From contig NZ_FOBO01000017.1 in the NCBI RefSeq assembly GCF_900109855.1, positions 17,704-81,703 on the forward strand: a stretch of DNA of 64,000 nucleotides, given 5' to 3'. Positions within the stretch are counted from its first letter, which is position 1, and each line of letters starts with the position of its first letter. This DNA comes from Roseovarius tolerans (GTDB taxonomy: Bacteria; Pseudomonadota; Alphaproteobacteria; Rhodobacterales; Rhodobacteraceae). The translations under genes were made by a program, and so were the position numbers. The notes beneath the pieces are model-generated. The model saw only the letters and a list, made by a program, of their open reading frames with translations, was not told the origin of the DNA and searched no databases. Shown here piece after piece: positions 1 to 8,127 of the stretch.

Positions 1-62
1 GCTGGTTTCAGCCGCCCTTTTTTATGCCGGGTGGGAAACCGCTGCTGACGGTGGATGATGCG

Positions 63-1601
63 TCAGCGGCGCAGACGTCCCCGGATTTCCTGTAGGCGGA
101 ATGCCCCCAGTGCCTGCCCGAACAGACCGTAGGACAGAATGCCGGCGGTGATCAGCAGCAAAAGCGCCAGCCAACGCCATCCGGCTGCAGCAAAAAGGGG
201 CCCGAGCACGGCACCTGCGCCCCAGACTGCGACCCCCATCAAGGCCGAGGCCAATACGATCCGCCACAGCCGCCGCCGGAATTGCAGATCAAAGCGCGCA
301 ACCTCCCCAAAGCTCCGCCCGCCGATTGCCAGTTGCCAGACCATGACCCAGGCCGCGACTGTGGTTGCCAGAGCCGCGGCAATCCAGCCCATCACGACCG
401 AGAGGCCGACAGCGAGCGCCGCGTTGACGACCATTGCCACGACCGCATAGCGAAACGGGCTTTTGGTGTCTTCGCGTGCGAAGAACACTGGTTGCAGGAT
501 CTTTTGCAGCACAAACGCAGGTAGCCCGAGGCCATAGATCGCCACTGCGATCGCCGTGGCCGCGCTGTCATCGGCGCCAAACGCCCCACGCTCGAACAGC
601 ACCGTTACAAGTGGCAGCGGGATGACGACAAGGGCGACAGCGCATGGCACAGTCAGCGCGAGCGCCACCTCGCCCGCCCGCGACAGCGCGTAGCGCGCGC
701 CGGTATCGTCCCCGGCCTTGAGCCGCCGGGACAGGTCAGGCAGCAGGACGATGCCAACCGCTATCCCGACAACTCCGAGAGGCAGCTGGTAGAGGCGGTC
801 AGCGGAATAGAGCCAGCTTACCGCCTTGTCATAGTTCGAGGCGACAAGCTGCCCGACGACCAGATTGATCTGCACCACCCCACCGGCGAGGGCTGCCGGC
901 ACCGCGATGCGCACCAGTTGCGCCATCTCGGGTGTCCAGCGCGGACGCACCGGGCGGATGCGCAGACCGGCGCGGTTGGCGGCATGCCAGACCAGAGCCA
1001 GTTGAGCGATACCTGCAAATGGAATCGTCCAGACCAGAGCATTGGCGACCCCGCCCCCGAAAAATGCGGTGGCCCCCATGGCGGCGATGAGCATCACGTT
1101 GAGTAGAACAGGCGCCGCTGCCGCCGCCGAAAAGCGCCCGGCGGCATTCAGCATCCCGGAAAAGAGCGCCGCCATTGAAATGAAAAGGATGTAGGGAAAA
1201 ACGATGCGCCCGTATTCGATTGTGATCCCGAAACGCGCGTCTCCGGCAAAGCCCTCGGCGGTGGCCCAGACCAGCGCGGGCATGAACACCATTGCCAGGC
1301 CGGTCAGTGCCAAAAGGACAAGCCCCAGTCCGGACAGCGCGAGCGAGGCAAAGCCCAACGGGTTCTCGTCGGCTTCCAGCCGCTTGGAGAACATCGGCAC
1401 GAAGGCGGCGTTGAACGCGCCCTCCGCAAAGAAGCGACGGAACATGTTGGGCAGGCGGAACGCGGCGACAAAGGCGTCCATCAAGACGCCCGGCCCCAGA
1501 AAACTGGCAATCATCACGTCGCGGACAAAGCCCAGAATGCGGCTTATCATGGTCCAGCCGCCGACGGTAAGGATGCCGGAAAGCAGACGGACGGGTTTCA
1601 T
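63..1601 (-). CDS. murJ: Lipid II flippase MurJ (MviN)
   Basis: 512 aa, the usual length for MurJ, which moves the lipid-linked peptidoglycan precursor lipid II across the inner membrane. The protein is almost entirely hydrophobic helices (about 14 segments by eye). It starts with a family-typical N-terminus (GGWTMISRILGFVRDVMIA), followed by the FLGPG and RLPNMFRRFFAEGAFNAAFVP stretches characteristic of MviN/MurJ. The start ATG sits at the end of a gene-free 63-bp gap from the thioesterase on the same strand, so the two may be cotranscribed. The 62 bp beyond its stop contain nothing I can identify. Family assignment is firm; lipid II transport is known for the family, not shown here. Confidence 0.96.
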   Translation of the reverse strand: MKPVRLLSGILTVGGWTMISRILGFVRDVMIASFLGPGVLMDAFVAAFRLPNMFRRFFAEGAFNAAFVPMFSKRLEADENPLGFASLALSGLGLVLLALTGLAMVFMPALVWATAEGFAGDARFGITIEYGRIVFPYILFISMAALFSGMLNAAGRFSAAAAAPVLLNVMLIAAMGATAFFGGGVANALVWTIPFAGIAQLALVWHAANRAGLRIRPVRPRWTPEMAQLVRIAVPAALAGGVVQINLVVGQLVASNYDKAVSWLYSADRLYQLPLGVVGIAVGIVLLPDLSRRLKAGDDTGARYALSRAGEVALALTVPCAVALVVIPLPLVTVLFERGAFGADDSAATAIAVAIYGLGLPAFVLQKILQPVFFAREDTKSPFRYAVVAMVVNAALAVGLSVVMGWIAAALATTVAAWVMVWQLAIGGRSFGEVARFDLQFRRRLWRIVLASALMGVAVWGAGAVLGPLFAAAGWRWLALLLLITAGILSYGLFGQALGAFRLQEIRGRLRR

Positions 1602-1664
1602 GGGCGGTGCTCCGGACTGGGCAATGCGGCAGGCTTAACCGATTGGTGGTAAGGGGGAAAGAGG

Positions 1665-2105
1665 CTAGCCCGGCAACAGCGGAATCATCGTGCCCGTGAG
1701 AAGGGCCACGTGTGTCTCTTGCCCGTCTTCAACCGCATGCACATCCGCCTGCACGATCACCAGACGACGTCCCGGCTTGATCACGCGGCCCCGCGCGATC
1801 AGGCGCTCGCCCCGTGCTGGCGCAAGCAGGTTGATCTTCATTTCGGTGGTCAGAACCTCGGATCCTTCGGGCATGACGCCAAGCGCGGCATAACCCGCCG
1901 CACTGTCACCGATGGCAAAGGTCAGTCCTGCATGGGCATAGCCGTGCTGTTGCAGGCTGCCTGGCAGAATCGGGGCTTCGATTAGGGCATGACCCGGCAG
2001 CACGGCGATCAGTTTCGCGCCGAGCGTTGCCATCATCGCCTGTGCATCAAAGCTTCGATGAATGGCCGCTTCTATGTCAGGGGATAATTTCTGATCAATT
2101 CCCAT
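1665..2105 (-). CDS. PaaI-family hotdog-fold thioesterase
   Basis: 146 aa, the typical size of a single hotdog-domain acyl-CoA thioesterase of the PaaI/YigI type. The family pattern is visible: HGYAHAGLTFAIGDSAAGYAA (the helix-containing 'HGG..a...D.a.' region, here with A in place of one G), then TTEMKINLLAPARGE and a C-terminal strand with VALLTGTMIPL. The expected reaction is hydrolysis of an acyl- or aryl-CoA thioester; the substrate cannot be read from sequence. It lies upstream of murJ on the same strand and divergently from the LytTR gene. Confidence 0.85.
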   Translation of the reverse strand: MGIDQKLSPDIEAAIHRSFDAQAMMATLGAKLIAVLPGHALIEAPILPGSLQQHGYAHAGLTFAIGDSAAGYAALGVMPEGSEVLTTEMKINLLAPARGERLIARGRVIKPGRRLVIVQADVHAVEDGQETHVALLTGTMIPLLPG

Positions 2106-2249
2106 TGCCCATCTTTCGTTTCAGATGTCACGATATTGTGGTCAAGCAATCGTGTGAATGCTTGGATTTGGATTTCGTCGCTGATAAATGCACGTTTAGC
2201 GATAAATGGTAAGGGTCTTGGTTTGAAGTGGTCTGAGTTCAGACAGCAT

Positions 2250-3035
2250 ATGTCAGAGACCTGGGCCGGGTTGGTCTCTCCGTTGACGCTGTCGATATTG
2301 ACAACGGCCTGCGTCATTGCGGTGGTCGCCGGGCCGTTCGGCACCTACGACACGATGATGTGGCCGACGCGTCTTGCCTATTGGGGGCTCGTGATCGGGC
2401 TTGGAATTCTGATTGGCGGTTTCGTTCGGGCAATCAAGAAAACGGTTTGTCATTCGAGTCACCCGGCGATTTTCGACATCGGGGCCAGTGTGATGACCAG
2501 CGCGGCTCTCGCCCCCGTCATCTGGTTTCTTCGAGGCGCGTTCGACCCTGTCCTGTCGCACACGGATCTCAATATCGTCAGTATCGGTTTCAATACCCTG
2601 CTGATCGTTGCCGGTATTTTCGTGCTGCGTCGCCAGATCGGGGCGGAGCAACCGACCAGCTATTGGCGGCGGACCCGTTTGTCAGATGTGCCGGTGACCC
2701 GGTTGCATCGACGCATGTCCGACTGGCCCGATTCCGAAATCATGCGCCTGTCGGCCAATGATCATTTCGTTGATGTGGCGACGCCGCATGGCGTCGAGAC
2801 ACTCCGCCTCCGGCTAAGCGACGCGATTGCGGAGATGGAGCCGATCGAAGGGGTCTGCACACATCGCTCGCATTGGGTCGCGCTGCGGGCAATCGACCGG
2901 AGCGAGCGCGATGCAGGAAAGATCTATGTGGTGCTGCGCAATGGGGATCGTGTTCCTGTCAGCCGCAAGTACCGCGTGAGGCTGGAGGGTGTCGGTCTTC
3001 TGGAACGTCAGGACGGGGCAGGTCAAGGCGGATAA
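2250..3035 (+). CDS. Membrane-anchored LytTR-domain transcriptional regulator
   Basis: About 261 aa from the chosen ATG at 2250; an in-frame ATG at 2136 would add 38 poorly conserved-looking residues and overlap the likely divergent promoter region. The N-terminal half has four hydrophobic segments (around LTLSILTTACVIAVVAGPFG, LAYWGLVIGLGILIGGFV, MTSAALAPVIWFL and FNTLLIVAGIFVL). The C-terminal ~100 residues form a LytTR DNA-binding domain: SANDHFVDVATPHG, LRLRLSDAIAEME, GVCTHRSHWVALRAI and NGDRVPVSRKYR match the family pattern of H(F/Y)v.v, (R)IHRS.WVN and (S)R.y. There is no response-regulator receiver domain, so sensing presumably occurs through the membrane part. The target is unknown; the cobalamin riboswitch gene follows about 120 bp later on the same strand. 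Confidence 0.85.
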   Translation: MSETWAGLVSPLTLSILTTACVIAVVAGPFGTYDTMMWPTRLAYWGLVIGLGILIGGFVRAIKKTVCHSSHPAIFDIGASVMTSAALAPVIWFLRGAFDPVLSHTDLNIVSIGFNTLLIVAGIFVLRRQIGAEQPTSYWRRTRLSDVPVTRLHRRMSDWPDSEIMRLSANDHFVDVATPHGVETLRLRLSDAIAEMEPIEGVCTHRSHWVALRAIDRSERDAGKIYVVLRNGDRVPVSRKYRVRLEGVGLLERQDGAGQGG

Positions 3036-3154
3036 CCGGCTTGCGGCTTCGGTGACTGCGATGCGCCTCAGTGGATCAGGCGCCGTGCCGGTTTTCAACC
3101 GGGGGTTTCGCATTTGGCCTTGCGAGGTCATGGCGTGCTGTTAATCTCGAGACA

Positions 3155-3330
3155 TCATGGTGCCGCCCCTGAGGCGGAGAATTGGGAAGCCGGTGAAAGA
3201 CCGGCGCTGCCCCCGCAACGGTAAGGGAGGGCATCACGGCAATACGCCACTGAGCCGCGCAATGGCTTGGGAAGGTGCCGTGCTGCATGGGTTGATCGCC
3301 CGCCACTCAAGCCCGGAAACCAGCCATGGT
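3155..3330 (+). ncRNA. Cobalamin (AdoCbl) riboswitch aptamer
   Basis: The conserved B12-riboswitch segments occur in the right order: GGTGCC (3159), GGGAA followed by the GGTGAAAGACC stem-loop (about 3184-3202), the B12-box core GCTGCCCCCGCAACGGTAA (3204-3222), CACTGAGCC, TTGGGAAGG (3268) and a late CCCGGAAACC (3312-3321). ATGG near 3157 can pair with CCAT near 3324 to close the outer stem. The aptamer lies about 105 bp before the next start codon. It reports adenosylcobalamin or a related corrinoid and normally represses B12 synthesis, uptake or B12-independent isozyme genes; here the only gene downstream is a small unknown one. Confidence 0.92.
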
Positions 3331-3393
3331 AAACGTCGAATCGCGGGGGGCGATGCGGGCGTGTGCGCCCTGCGCCGCGACCCTCAGCCTGCT

Positions 3394-3431
3394 CTTCGCC
3401 CCATCCGGCCCGGGGTGTGGCCGGGGAGAAG
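3394..3431 (+). promoter_or_regulatory. Ribosome-site-sequestering hairpin of the cobalamin riboswitch
   Basis: CTTC (3394-3397) pairs with GAAG (3428-3431), CCCC (3399-3402) with GGGG (3423-3426), and GGCC (3407-3410) with GGCC (3419-3422), with an 8-nt loop and a small 5'-side bulge. The 3' arm contains the purine-rich GGGGAGAAG just upstream of the ATG at 3437. This is the expression platform expected for translational control, and no U-tract follows. The pairing is read directly from the sequence; the switching is inferred. Confidence 0.65.
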
Positions 3432-3436
3432 AAGCC

Positions 3437-3706
3437 ATGACTGTGACACGTATCATCGACGCCCTCGAAGAAAGCCCTGCAGCAGGGGCACAGGCTTGCG
3501 CGGCCGGGCGACTGGGTTTTCTGGAATGGGTTTTCGACACGCCGGGGCCGGTGACCGCGCAGATGGCCCGTGAGGCGCTTGCCGAACCAGCGGCGCAGGC
3601 CCCCAAGAGCGCGGCTGCCCGGGCCTTTGTGGGGTTTCTCGAAGAGGCCTGCGCCTCTATCGGGGCGCGGCCCGCGCGCCGCAGGCGCGGACAGTTGGTC
3701 CACTGA
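3437..3706 (+). CDS. Small unrecognised protein under cobalamin riboswitch control
   Basis: 89 aa from the ATG at 3437, chosen because GGGGAGAAGAAG lies directly upstream inside the riboswitch expression hairpin; an upstream in-frame ATG at 3326 lies inside the aptamer. I do not recognise the family. The sequence is predicted-helical, Ala/Glu-rich and soluble (no signal peptide, no membrane segment), with the core GRLGFLEWVFDTPGPV and AARAFVGFLEEACASIGA and a basic C-terminal tail (PARRRRGQ). It has no CbtB-like His motif, no metal-binding cluster and no resemblance to B12 enzymes known to me. It is alone: the next gene is convergent. A perfect 7-bp inverted repeat (3700-3719) spans both stop codons and could terminate either transcript. 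Confidence 0.75.
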   Translation: MTVTRIIDALEESPAAGAQACAAGRLGFLEWVFDTPGPVTAQMAREALAEPAAQAPKSAAARAFVGFLEEACASIGARPARRRRGQLVH

Positions 3707-3712
3707 TCGCCG

Positions 3713-5023
3713 TCAGTGGATGATCTCTTCCTCACGCACGAACATGTTGTCCCAAGCCCGGTCGATGAGGTCGGGTGACATCTGGTAGGGGATGCCCTCG
3801 AATTCGCAGATGGCGATCATCTGGTCGATCAGGAAGATCGGCTGATAGTTGGCATAGACGTTGTCGATCGTCGGGTATTTTTCCTTGATCAGGTGGATGA
3901 GCGCCTCTTCGTCGAGGGGTATGCCCTTCTTGCGCGCCACCATGGCGAAGATCTTGAGGAAATCCGATTGGCAGGGGCCGTCGATCTTGATCTTGTAGAA
4001 AATCCGGCGCAGTGCGGCCTTGTCGAAGATCTTGTTGGGGTGGAAGTTGGTCGAGAAGATCACCAGCGTGTCGAACGGCACCTCGAATTTCTCGCCCGAT
4101 TGAAGGGCAAGAATGTCCTTGGATTCTTCCAGTGGAACGATCCAGCGGTTGACCAGTGCCTGCGGCGGTTCCGCCTGACGGCCAAGGTCGTCAACGATGA
4201 AGATGCCGCCGGTCGATTTGAGCTGAAGCGGGGCCTGATAGGTGCGCGCGGTCGGGTTGTAGACCAGATCGAGCATCGACAGGCTGAGTTCGCCACCGGT
4301 GATCACCGTGGGCCGTTCGCAGCGCACATAGCGTGTATCAAAGGTGCGTTTGCGGCGCAGCGAGTTGGGGTCGTCCACCTCGACCTCGGCCTTGGAATGT
4401 ACGATCGGGTCATAGACGGTGATGACCTGGCCGGAATATTCGATTGCCCTAGGTACGTAGATCTTGTCCCCCATGGCGTCACGGATACCGTTCGAGATCG
4501 AGGATTTACCGTTGCCCGGCGGACCATACATCAGCACCGAGCGCCCGGCGCTCACGGCCGGCCCGAGATGGTCGAGCAGGGATTCGGGCAGGATCAGATG
4601 CCCCATGGCATTGGTCAGCTGTTCGCGGGTGATCTGGATATTGCGGATCGACTGGCGCTTTACCTGCTCACGGTAGACAGCAAGCGGGACGGGCATTGCG
4701 CCGAAATATTCCGACTGGCTTAGAGCATCGAGCGCGCGGGATTTGCCCGCGTCGGTCAGCTGATAGCCCATCTCGCCGCCGGAAGTGGCGTTGAGTGTGC
4801 CGGTCGCCTCGAGCAGGCGCTGCGTGCGTGCCATGTCCACCAGTTCCTGCGTGACCGCGCGCGGTAGGCAGATCGCTTCGGCCAGCTCGCTGACCATGTC
4901 GAGGTTCTTGCGGAACATCGTCTTGAGAAGAATGTCGCGCATCATCACGACAGGAATTTGCATGTCCTCGATGCTGGTTGGTGGCGGTGGGGGCTGCACG
5001 CCCGCGGAGACTTGCATGTTCAT
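3713..5023 (-). CDS. AAA-family ATPase associated with the Tad pilus locus
   Basis: About 436 aa from the ATG at 5023 (start MNMQVSAGVQ; a longer start at 5059 is possible). The N-terminal ~150 residues contain a winged-helix-like region (DMVSELAEAICLPRAVTQELV). The ATPase core follows: Walker A GPPGNGKSS, Walker B-like GGIFIVDDLGR, and sensor-1 region LVIFSTNFHP. The C-terminus (NVYANYQPIFLIDQMIAICEFEG) looks family-specific. I know the family as predicted ATPases of unknown function that occur next to prepilin peptidase/tad genes in alphaproteobacteria. It lies 94 bp downstream of the prepilin peptidase gene on the same strand. A role in pilus assembly or regulation is inferred from position only. 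Confidence 0.8.
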   Translation of the reverse strand: MNMQVSAGVQPPPPPTSIEDMQIPVVMMRDILLKTMFRKNLDMVSELAEAICLPRAVTQELVDMARTQRLLEATGTLNATSGGEMGYQLTDAGKSRALDALSQSEYFGAMPVPLAVYREQVKRQSIRNIQITREQLTNAMGHLILPESLLDHLGPAVSAGRSVLMYGPPGNGKSSISNGIRDAMGDKIYVPRAIEYSGQVITVYDPIVHSKAEVEVDDPNSLRRKRTFDTRYVRCERPTVITGGELSLSMLDLVYNPTARTYQAPLQLKSTGGIFIVDDLGRQAEPPQALVNRWIVPLEESKDILALQSGEKFEVPFDTLVIFSTNFHPNKIFDKAALRRIFYKIKIDGPCQSDFLKIFAMVARKKGIPLDEEALIHLIKEKYPTIDNVYANYQPIFLIDQMIAICEFEGIPYQMSPDLIDRAWDNMFVREEEIIH

Positions 5024-5117
5024 GGTAATTGCCTGCCCTGCGTGGTCATCGACTCGCAAGAACCATGACCACCAATCGTGCAGAAATTAAGGAGAGCATC
5101 GGGCAGATCGGGGGCGC

Positions 5118-5618
5118 TCAGCTTCCGTATGCGGCACCGAGCCCGAGATAGAGCGCAAGTGTCGGGCCAAGCGCCAGTCCCATCGGGAACTTCTTGGTCA
5201 TCTGCCAGCTTACCCAGTCCGGCGTGATCCGGCGTAAAGGGCTATACATCGCGATCCGGTGCGTCGCGAAAGCGGCGATCAGGACCGCCGCGAAGAGCAG
5301 GCAGAGGAATGCCGCATCACCCAGCACGACAAAGGGGCTTGCGGCCGCGATGAACTTGGCATCCCCCGCCCCCATCACACCGATCACATTGGCCAGCATC
5401 CCCACCACCAGCAGAACCGCGAGATGTGAAAAGCGCCAAGCATATTCCGGCAGGGGCAAGACCCAAAGACCAACCAGCACAAAGGTCGCCAGCAGCGCCA
5501 GAACCGCGATGTTGGGAATCTTCATGCTACGCATGTCGCTTAGGGCAACCCATGCGCAGATCGGCACGACAAATGGCAGGAACCAGAGCGCGGCGCGGGC
5601 GGTGATTTCGAGTGTCAT
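5118..5618 (-). CDS. cpaA: Prepilin peptidase CpaA/TadV (A24 family)
   Basis: 166 aa inner-membrane aspartyl peptidase that removes the leader of Flp prepilin. The two catalytic aspartates are visible: ALSDMRSMKIPN near residue 27 and the GxGD motif GVMGAGDAKF near residue 86. About six hydrophobic helices surround them. It is the short, non-methylating type of A24 peptidase typical of Tad systems, with no N-terminal methyltransferase domain. It is separated by only 8 bp from the upstream TPR lipoprotein gene and is probably cotranscribed with it. Confidence 0.93.
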   Translation of the reverse strand: MTLEITARAALWFLPFVVPICAWVALSDMRSMKIPNIAVLALLATFVLVGLWVLPLPEYAWRFSHLAVLLVVGMLANVIGVMGAGDAKFIAAASPFVVLGDAAFLCLLFAAVLIAAFATHRIAMYSPLRRITPDWVSWQMTKKFPMGLALGPTLALYLGLGAAYGS

Positions 5619-5626
5619 GGCGTCTG

Positions 5627-6481
5627 TCAGCCGGCCTTGTTCTCAAGCGCCCGCAGGCTGCGCACCGCTTCCTCGAAATGCTGTGGATGGGTTTCGACCG
5701 CGTCCTTCAACAGGCCCTGTCCAATGGTGGTGTCACCTTGTTTCACTGCGGACAAACCGAGCGTATAGAGCAGCTGTGCGCGTTCCACCTGCGTGACGGG
5801 CAGGACGGGCAGGGCATAGTTGCGCTGCGCCCCGCGTGCCAGAACGAGATTGTTCTTTGCAGTGAACAGCGACGGATCCTGGCGTACGGCGTCGGTAAAG
5901 AGTCGCTCGGCCCCTTCGAAATCCCCGCGCGAGAGCTTGGAATATCCCCAGTTGTTCATCACATTGGCGGGCTGTGTCGTCAGCCCGACGGCCGTCTCAT
6001 AGAAACTGTCGGCCTTTTTCCAATCCTTCTCGCTATCGGCGATCATCGCTTCGAGGCGGTAGCGTTTGAATGTCTCGTGGGTTGGCGGAACACCGTCGAG
6101 CACGTCGCCCGCGCGCTCCCATTCGTTGTTGCGGATCAGCGCATCGGCATGGTTCACGTGATCGGCATGGGTCGCGTCTTTGTGCTTGGTCACGTTGGCC
6201 CATGCGGCAACGGCTTCGGTGTTGCGTTTCGCCCGGACGAGCGAGCTGGCAAGACCGCGCTGCAGGTCAAGCCGGTCAGGCTTTTCGCCAACCGCGCGCT
6301 GGAAATAGGATACCGCCTCATTTGGGTCAGAGGCTGTCAGCATCACATCGTTGAGATTGGTTTCATCAATGACGTTGATGTCCTGAAAGGCGCGATCAAC
6401 CTCGTTGCCAGCGGTTTGCTCACATGCAGACAGGGCGAATGCCCCTGCTGCACACAGGGAAATCAGGATAGGGTGGCGCAT
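5627..6481 (-). CDS. TPR-repeat lipoprotein, TadD-like
   Basis: 284 aa with an N-terminal lipoprotein signal (LCAAGAFALSAC, lipobox cysteine at about residue 20) and several tetratricopeptide units, e.g. PNEAVSYFQRAVGEKPDRLDLQRGLASSL and NVMNNWGYSKLSRGDFEGAERLFTDAV (described by pattern rather than alignment). TadD lipoproteins are the pilotin-like partners of the outer-membrane secretin in Tad systems, and the position beside cpaA and tadC supports this. A second, shorter TPR lipoprotein lies immediately upstream, so the locus carries two TadD-like proteins. Confidence 0.85.
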   Translation of the reverse strand: MRHPILISLCAAGAFALSACEQTAGNEVDRAFQDINVIDETNLNDVMLTASDPNEAVSYFQRAVGEKPDRLDLQRGLASSLVRAKRNTEAVAAWANVTKHKDATHADHVNHADALIRNNEWERAGDVLDGVPPTHETFKRYRLEAMIADSEKDWKKADSFYETAVGLTTQPANVMNNWGYSKLSRGDFEGAERLFTDAVRQDPSLFTAKNNLVLARGAQRNYALPVLPVTQVERAQLLYTLGLSAVKQGDTTIGQGLLKDAVETHPQHFEEAVRSLRALENKAG

Positions 6482-6510
6482 TTTTGCGTCCTTTTACTGC
6501 CTCGGCCTCG

Positions 6511-7071
6511 TCATGGTATCTTGCGGATCAGGTATTCGCTGCTGCCCCGCCGTACCACTTTATAGTCTTGTTCTCCGTCAGCACCATACTCGGAATTTTC
6601 CGATTTTGCGAGTGCCAAACGCAAATTGTCGCGAATTTCGTCGCTTTCGCCATCATCGAGCGCATAGGCCCGCCTCAGAATCTGTTCAGCCTCGGGATAA
6701 TTACCCTGTTCGACAAGAACGACGCCCAGGTTATTCCAGGTCTCCGGTGTTGCATCGTCGCCCTCGATCGCGCGCCGCAAGAGGCGTTCTGCGCTGCCAA
6801 GCCGCCCGAGGGCAAGATTGGCGCTGCCTAGGCCGGCCAGGACATCCGCTGTCATGCCTTGGTCCAGAGCGGCGCGGCTATAGGCCTTTTGCGCCAATTC
6901 AAATTCGCCCGCATCCATCAATCGATGCCCAACGAGAAGGCCGTCGACGCCTGTTACGCCGGGTGCGGGGCCAGGGGCGAAGGGGCCATTATCCGGCTGC
7001 TGACCCAGACATCCGGCAAGGAAGAGACAGGTGAGCAGAACAAGCGCCGCTTTCGGGCTGGCCTGTCGCAT
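6511..7071 (-). CDS. TPR-repeat lipoprotein, second TadD-like
   Basis: 186 aa from the ATG at 7071 (MRQASPKAALVLLTCLFLAGC), which puts a clean lipobox (LAGC) at residues 18-21; an in-frame ATG at 7119 would add 16 residues before the signal peptide. The body has three to four TPR units, such as ALVLL-distal DAGEFELAQKAYSRAAL, LGRLGSAERLLRRAIEG and QGNYPEAEQILRRAYALD. It is probably an outer-membrane lipoprotein acting in Tad pilus biogenesis as TadD. It follows tadC by a short gap in the same direction. Confidence 0.82.
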   Translation of the reverse strand: MRQASPKAALVLLTCLFLAGCLGQQPDNGPFAPGPAPGVTGVDGLLVGHRLMDAGEFELAQKAYSRAALDQGMTADVLAGLGSANLALGRLGSAERLLRRAIEGDDATPETWNNLGVVLVEQGNYPEAEQILRRAYALDDGESDEIRDNLRLALAKSENSEYGADGEQDYKVVRRGSSEYLIRKIP

Positions 7072-7133
7072 TTTCGCGCGGAAAGCCCGTTGCTGCCCTC
7101 TCCGAAAATGCCCTGTCATGTCGCCCCGTTTTG

Positions 7134-8117
7134 TTATCTCTCGGCCATCGCGAACAGTTCCATGATCCCGAGCGCGGATGGACCGACCAGAATGATCAGC
7201 AATGGTGGCACTGTAAGCATCATTGTCGCCAATGTCATCTTGGTCGGCAGTTTGTTGGCCTTTTCCTCGGCGCGCATGACGCGTTTGTCACGCATCTCGG
7301 CTGCATAGACGCGCAGCGCCTCGCCGATCGATGTGCCGAAGGTCTGCGACTGGATCAGAACGGTGACAAAGCTCGAGATATCCTGCACGCCGCAGCGCTC
7401 GCCCATCTCGTTGAGGACCGATGCCTTGTCCCGGCCTGCCTTGATCTGCAAGGCCACGATCTCGTATTCCTCGGCCAAGGCGGGATAGGACGCCTGGATT
7501 TCCTTCGAGACGCGGATGATTGCCTGATCGAGAGACTGCCCAGCCTCGATGCACACAAGCATCATGTCGAGACTGTCGGGAAAGCCGTCCTGAATTTCTT
7601 CCTGGCGCTGTTGCTGGCGTTTGGTCACCCAATATTTCGGCAGCATGTATCCCACGCCGCCGGGCCCGAGCACGTAGAGCACCATCTCTTTCGGTCCGGT
7701 GTCGTCGCCTGACACAAACACGAGGAAATAGATCAGCCCGAGCACGAGCAGCCCGAGGGCGAGCGTCAGTTGCACGAAGTGGAAGTAACGTACCGCGTCG
7801 CTATGCCGATAGCCTGCCTGCATGAGCGTGAGACGCATCGCGCTGAGTTCCTTGGCGTCCTGCGGTTCGAGGAACCCGGCATATTTGTCGAGCTTCTTGT
7901 TCTTTGCCCCGGCGCGCAGGCTGGCCTTGCCCAAATCTTGTGTTGCGCCTGCGGCGTTGCTCTTCTTGAGCTTCTCGAGCGGGTCCTGCCGCTGGTTGAT
8001 CATCAAGGGAATGACGAGAAGCACCAGCATCAGCCCGAGCGCGCCAACGGCGATCATCGGGCCGAAGTCGCCAAACGTATCGGTCAGCATAGTGTTGATT
8101 GTGGTCAGGAATTGCAT
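7134..8117 (-). CDS. tadC: Tad inner-membrane platform protein TadC
   Basis: 327 aa GspF-type membrane protein. It has an N-terminal transmembrane helix (IAVGALGLMLVLLVIPLMI) and a central pair of helices (LTLALGLLVLGLIYFLVF and an adjacent segment). The T2SSF domain (about 180-300) contains DSLDMMLVCIEAGQSLDQAI and FGTSIGEALRVYAAEMRDKRVMRAEEKANKLPTKM; this last part is diagnostic for TadC. A C-terminal helix follows. With TadB it forms the inner-membrane platform driven by CpaF. It starts 10 bp downstream of tadB. Confidence 0.95.
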   Translation of the reverse strand: MQFLTTINTMLTDTFGDFGPMIAVGALGLMLVLLVIPLMINQRQDPLEKLKKSNAAGATQDLGKASLRAGAKNKKLDKYAGFLEPQDAKELSAMRLTLMQAGYRHSDAVRYFHFVQLTLALGLLVLGLIYFLVFVSGDDTGPKEMVLYVLGPGGVGYMLPKYWVTKRQQQRQEEIQDGFPDSLDMMLVCIEAGQSLDQAIIRVSKEIQASYPALAEEYEIVALQIKAGRDKASVLNEMGERCGVQDISSFVTVLIQSQTFGTSIGEALRVYAAEMRDKRVMRAEEKANKLPTKMTLATMMLTVPPLLIILVGPSALGIMELFAMAER

Positions 8118-8127
8118 TTTGGGCCCC

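Noticed and set aside
1..62. Part of a gene at the left edge
   Set aside because: Too short to recognise any coding sequence beyond the murJ stop.
3326..3436. N-terminal extension of the riboswitch-controlled protein from the ATG at 3326
   Set aside because: That ATG lies in the closing stem of the aptamer and has no ribosome site; the ATG at 3437 has one.
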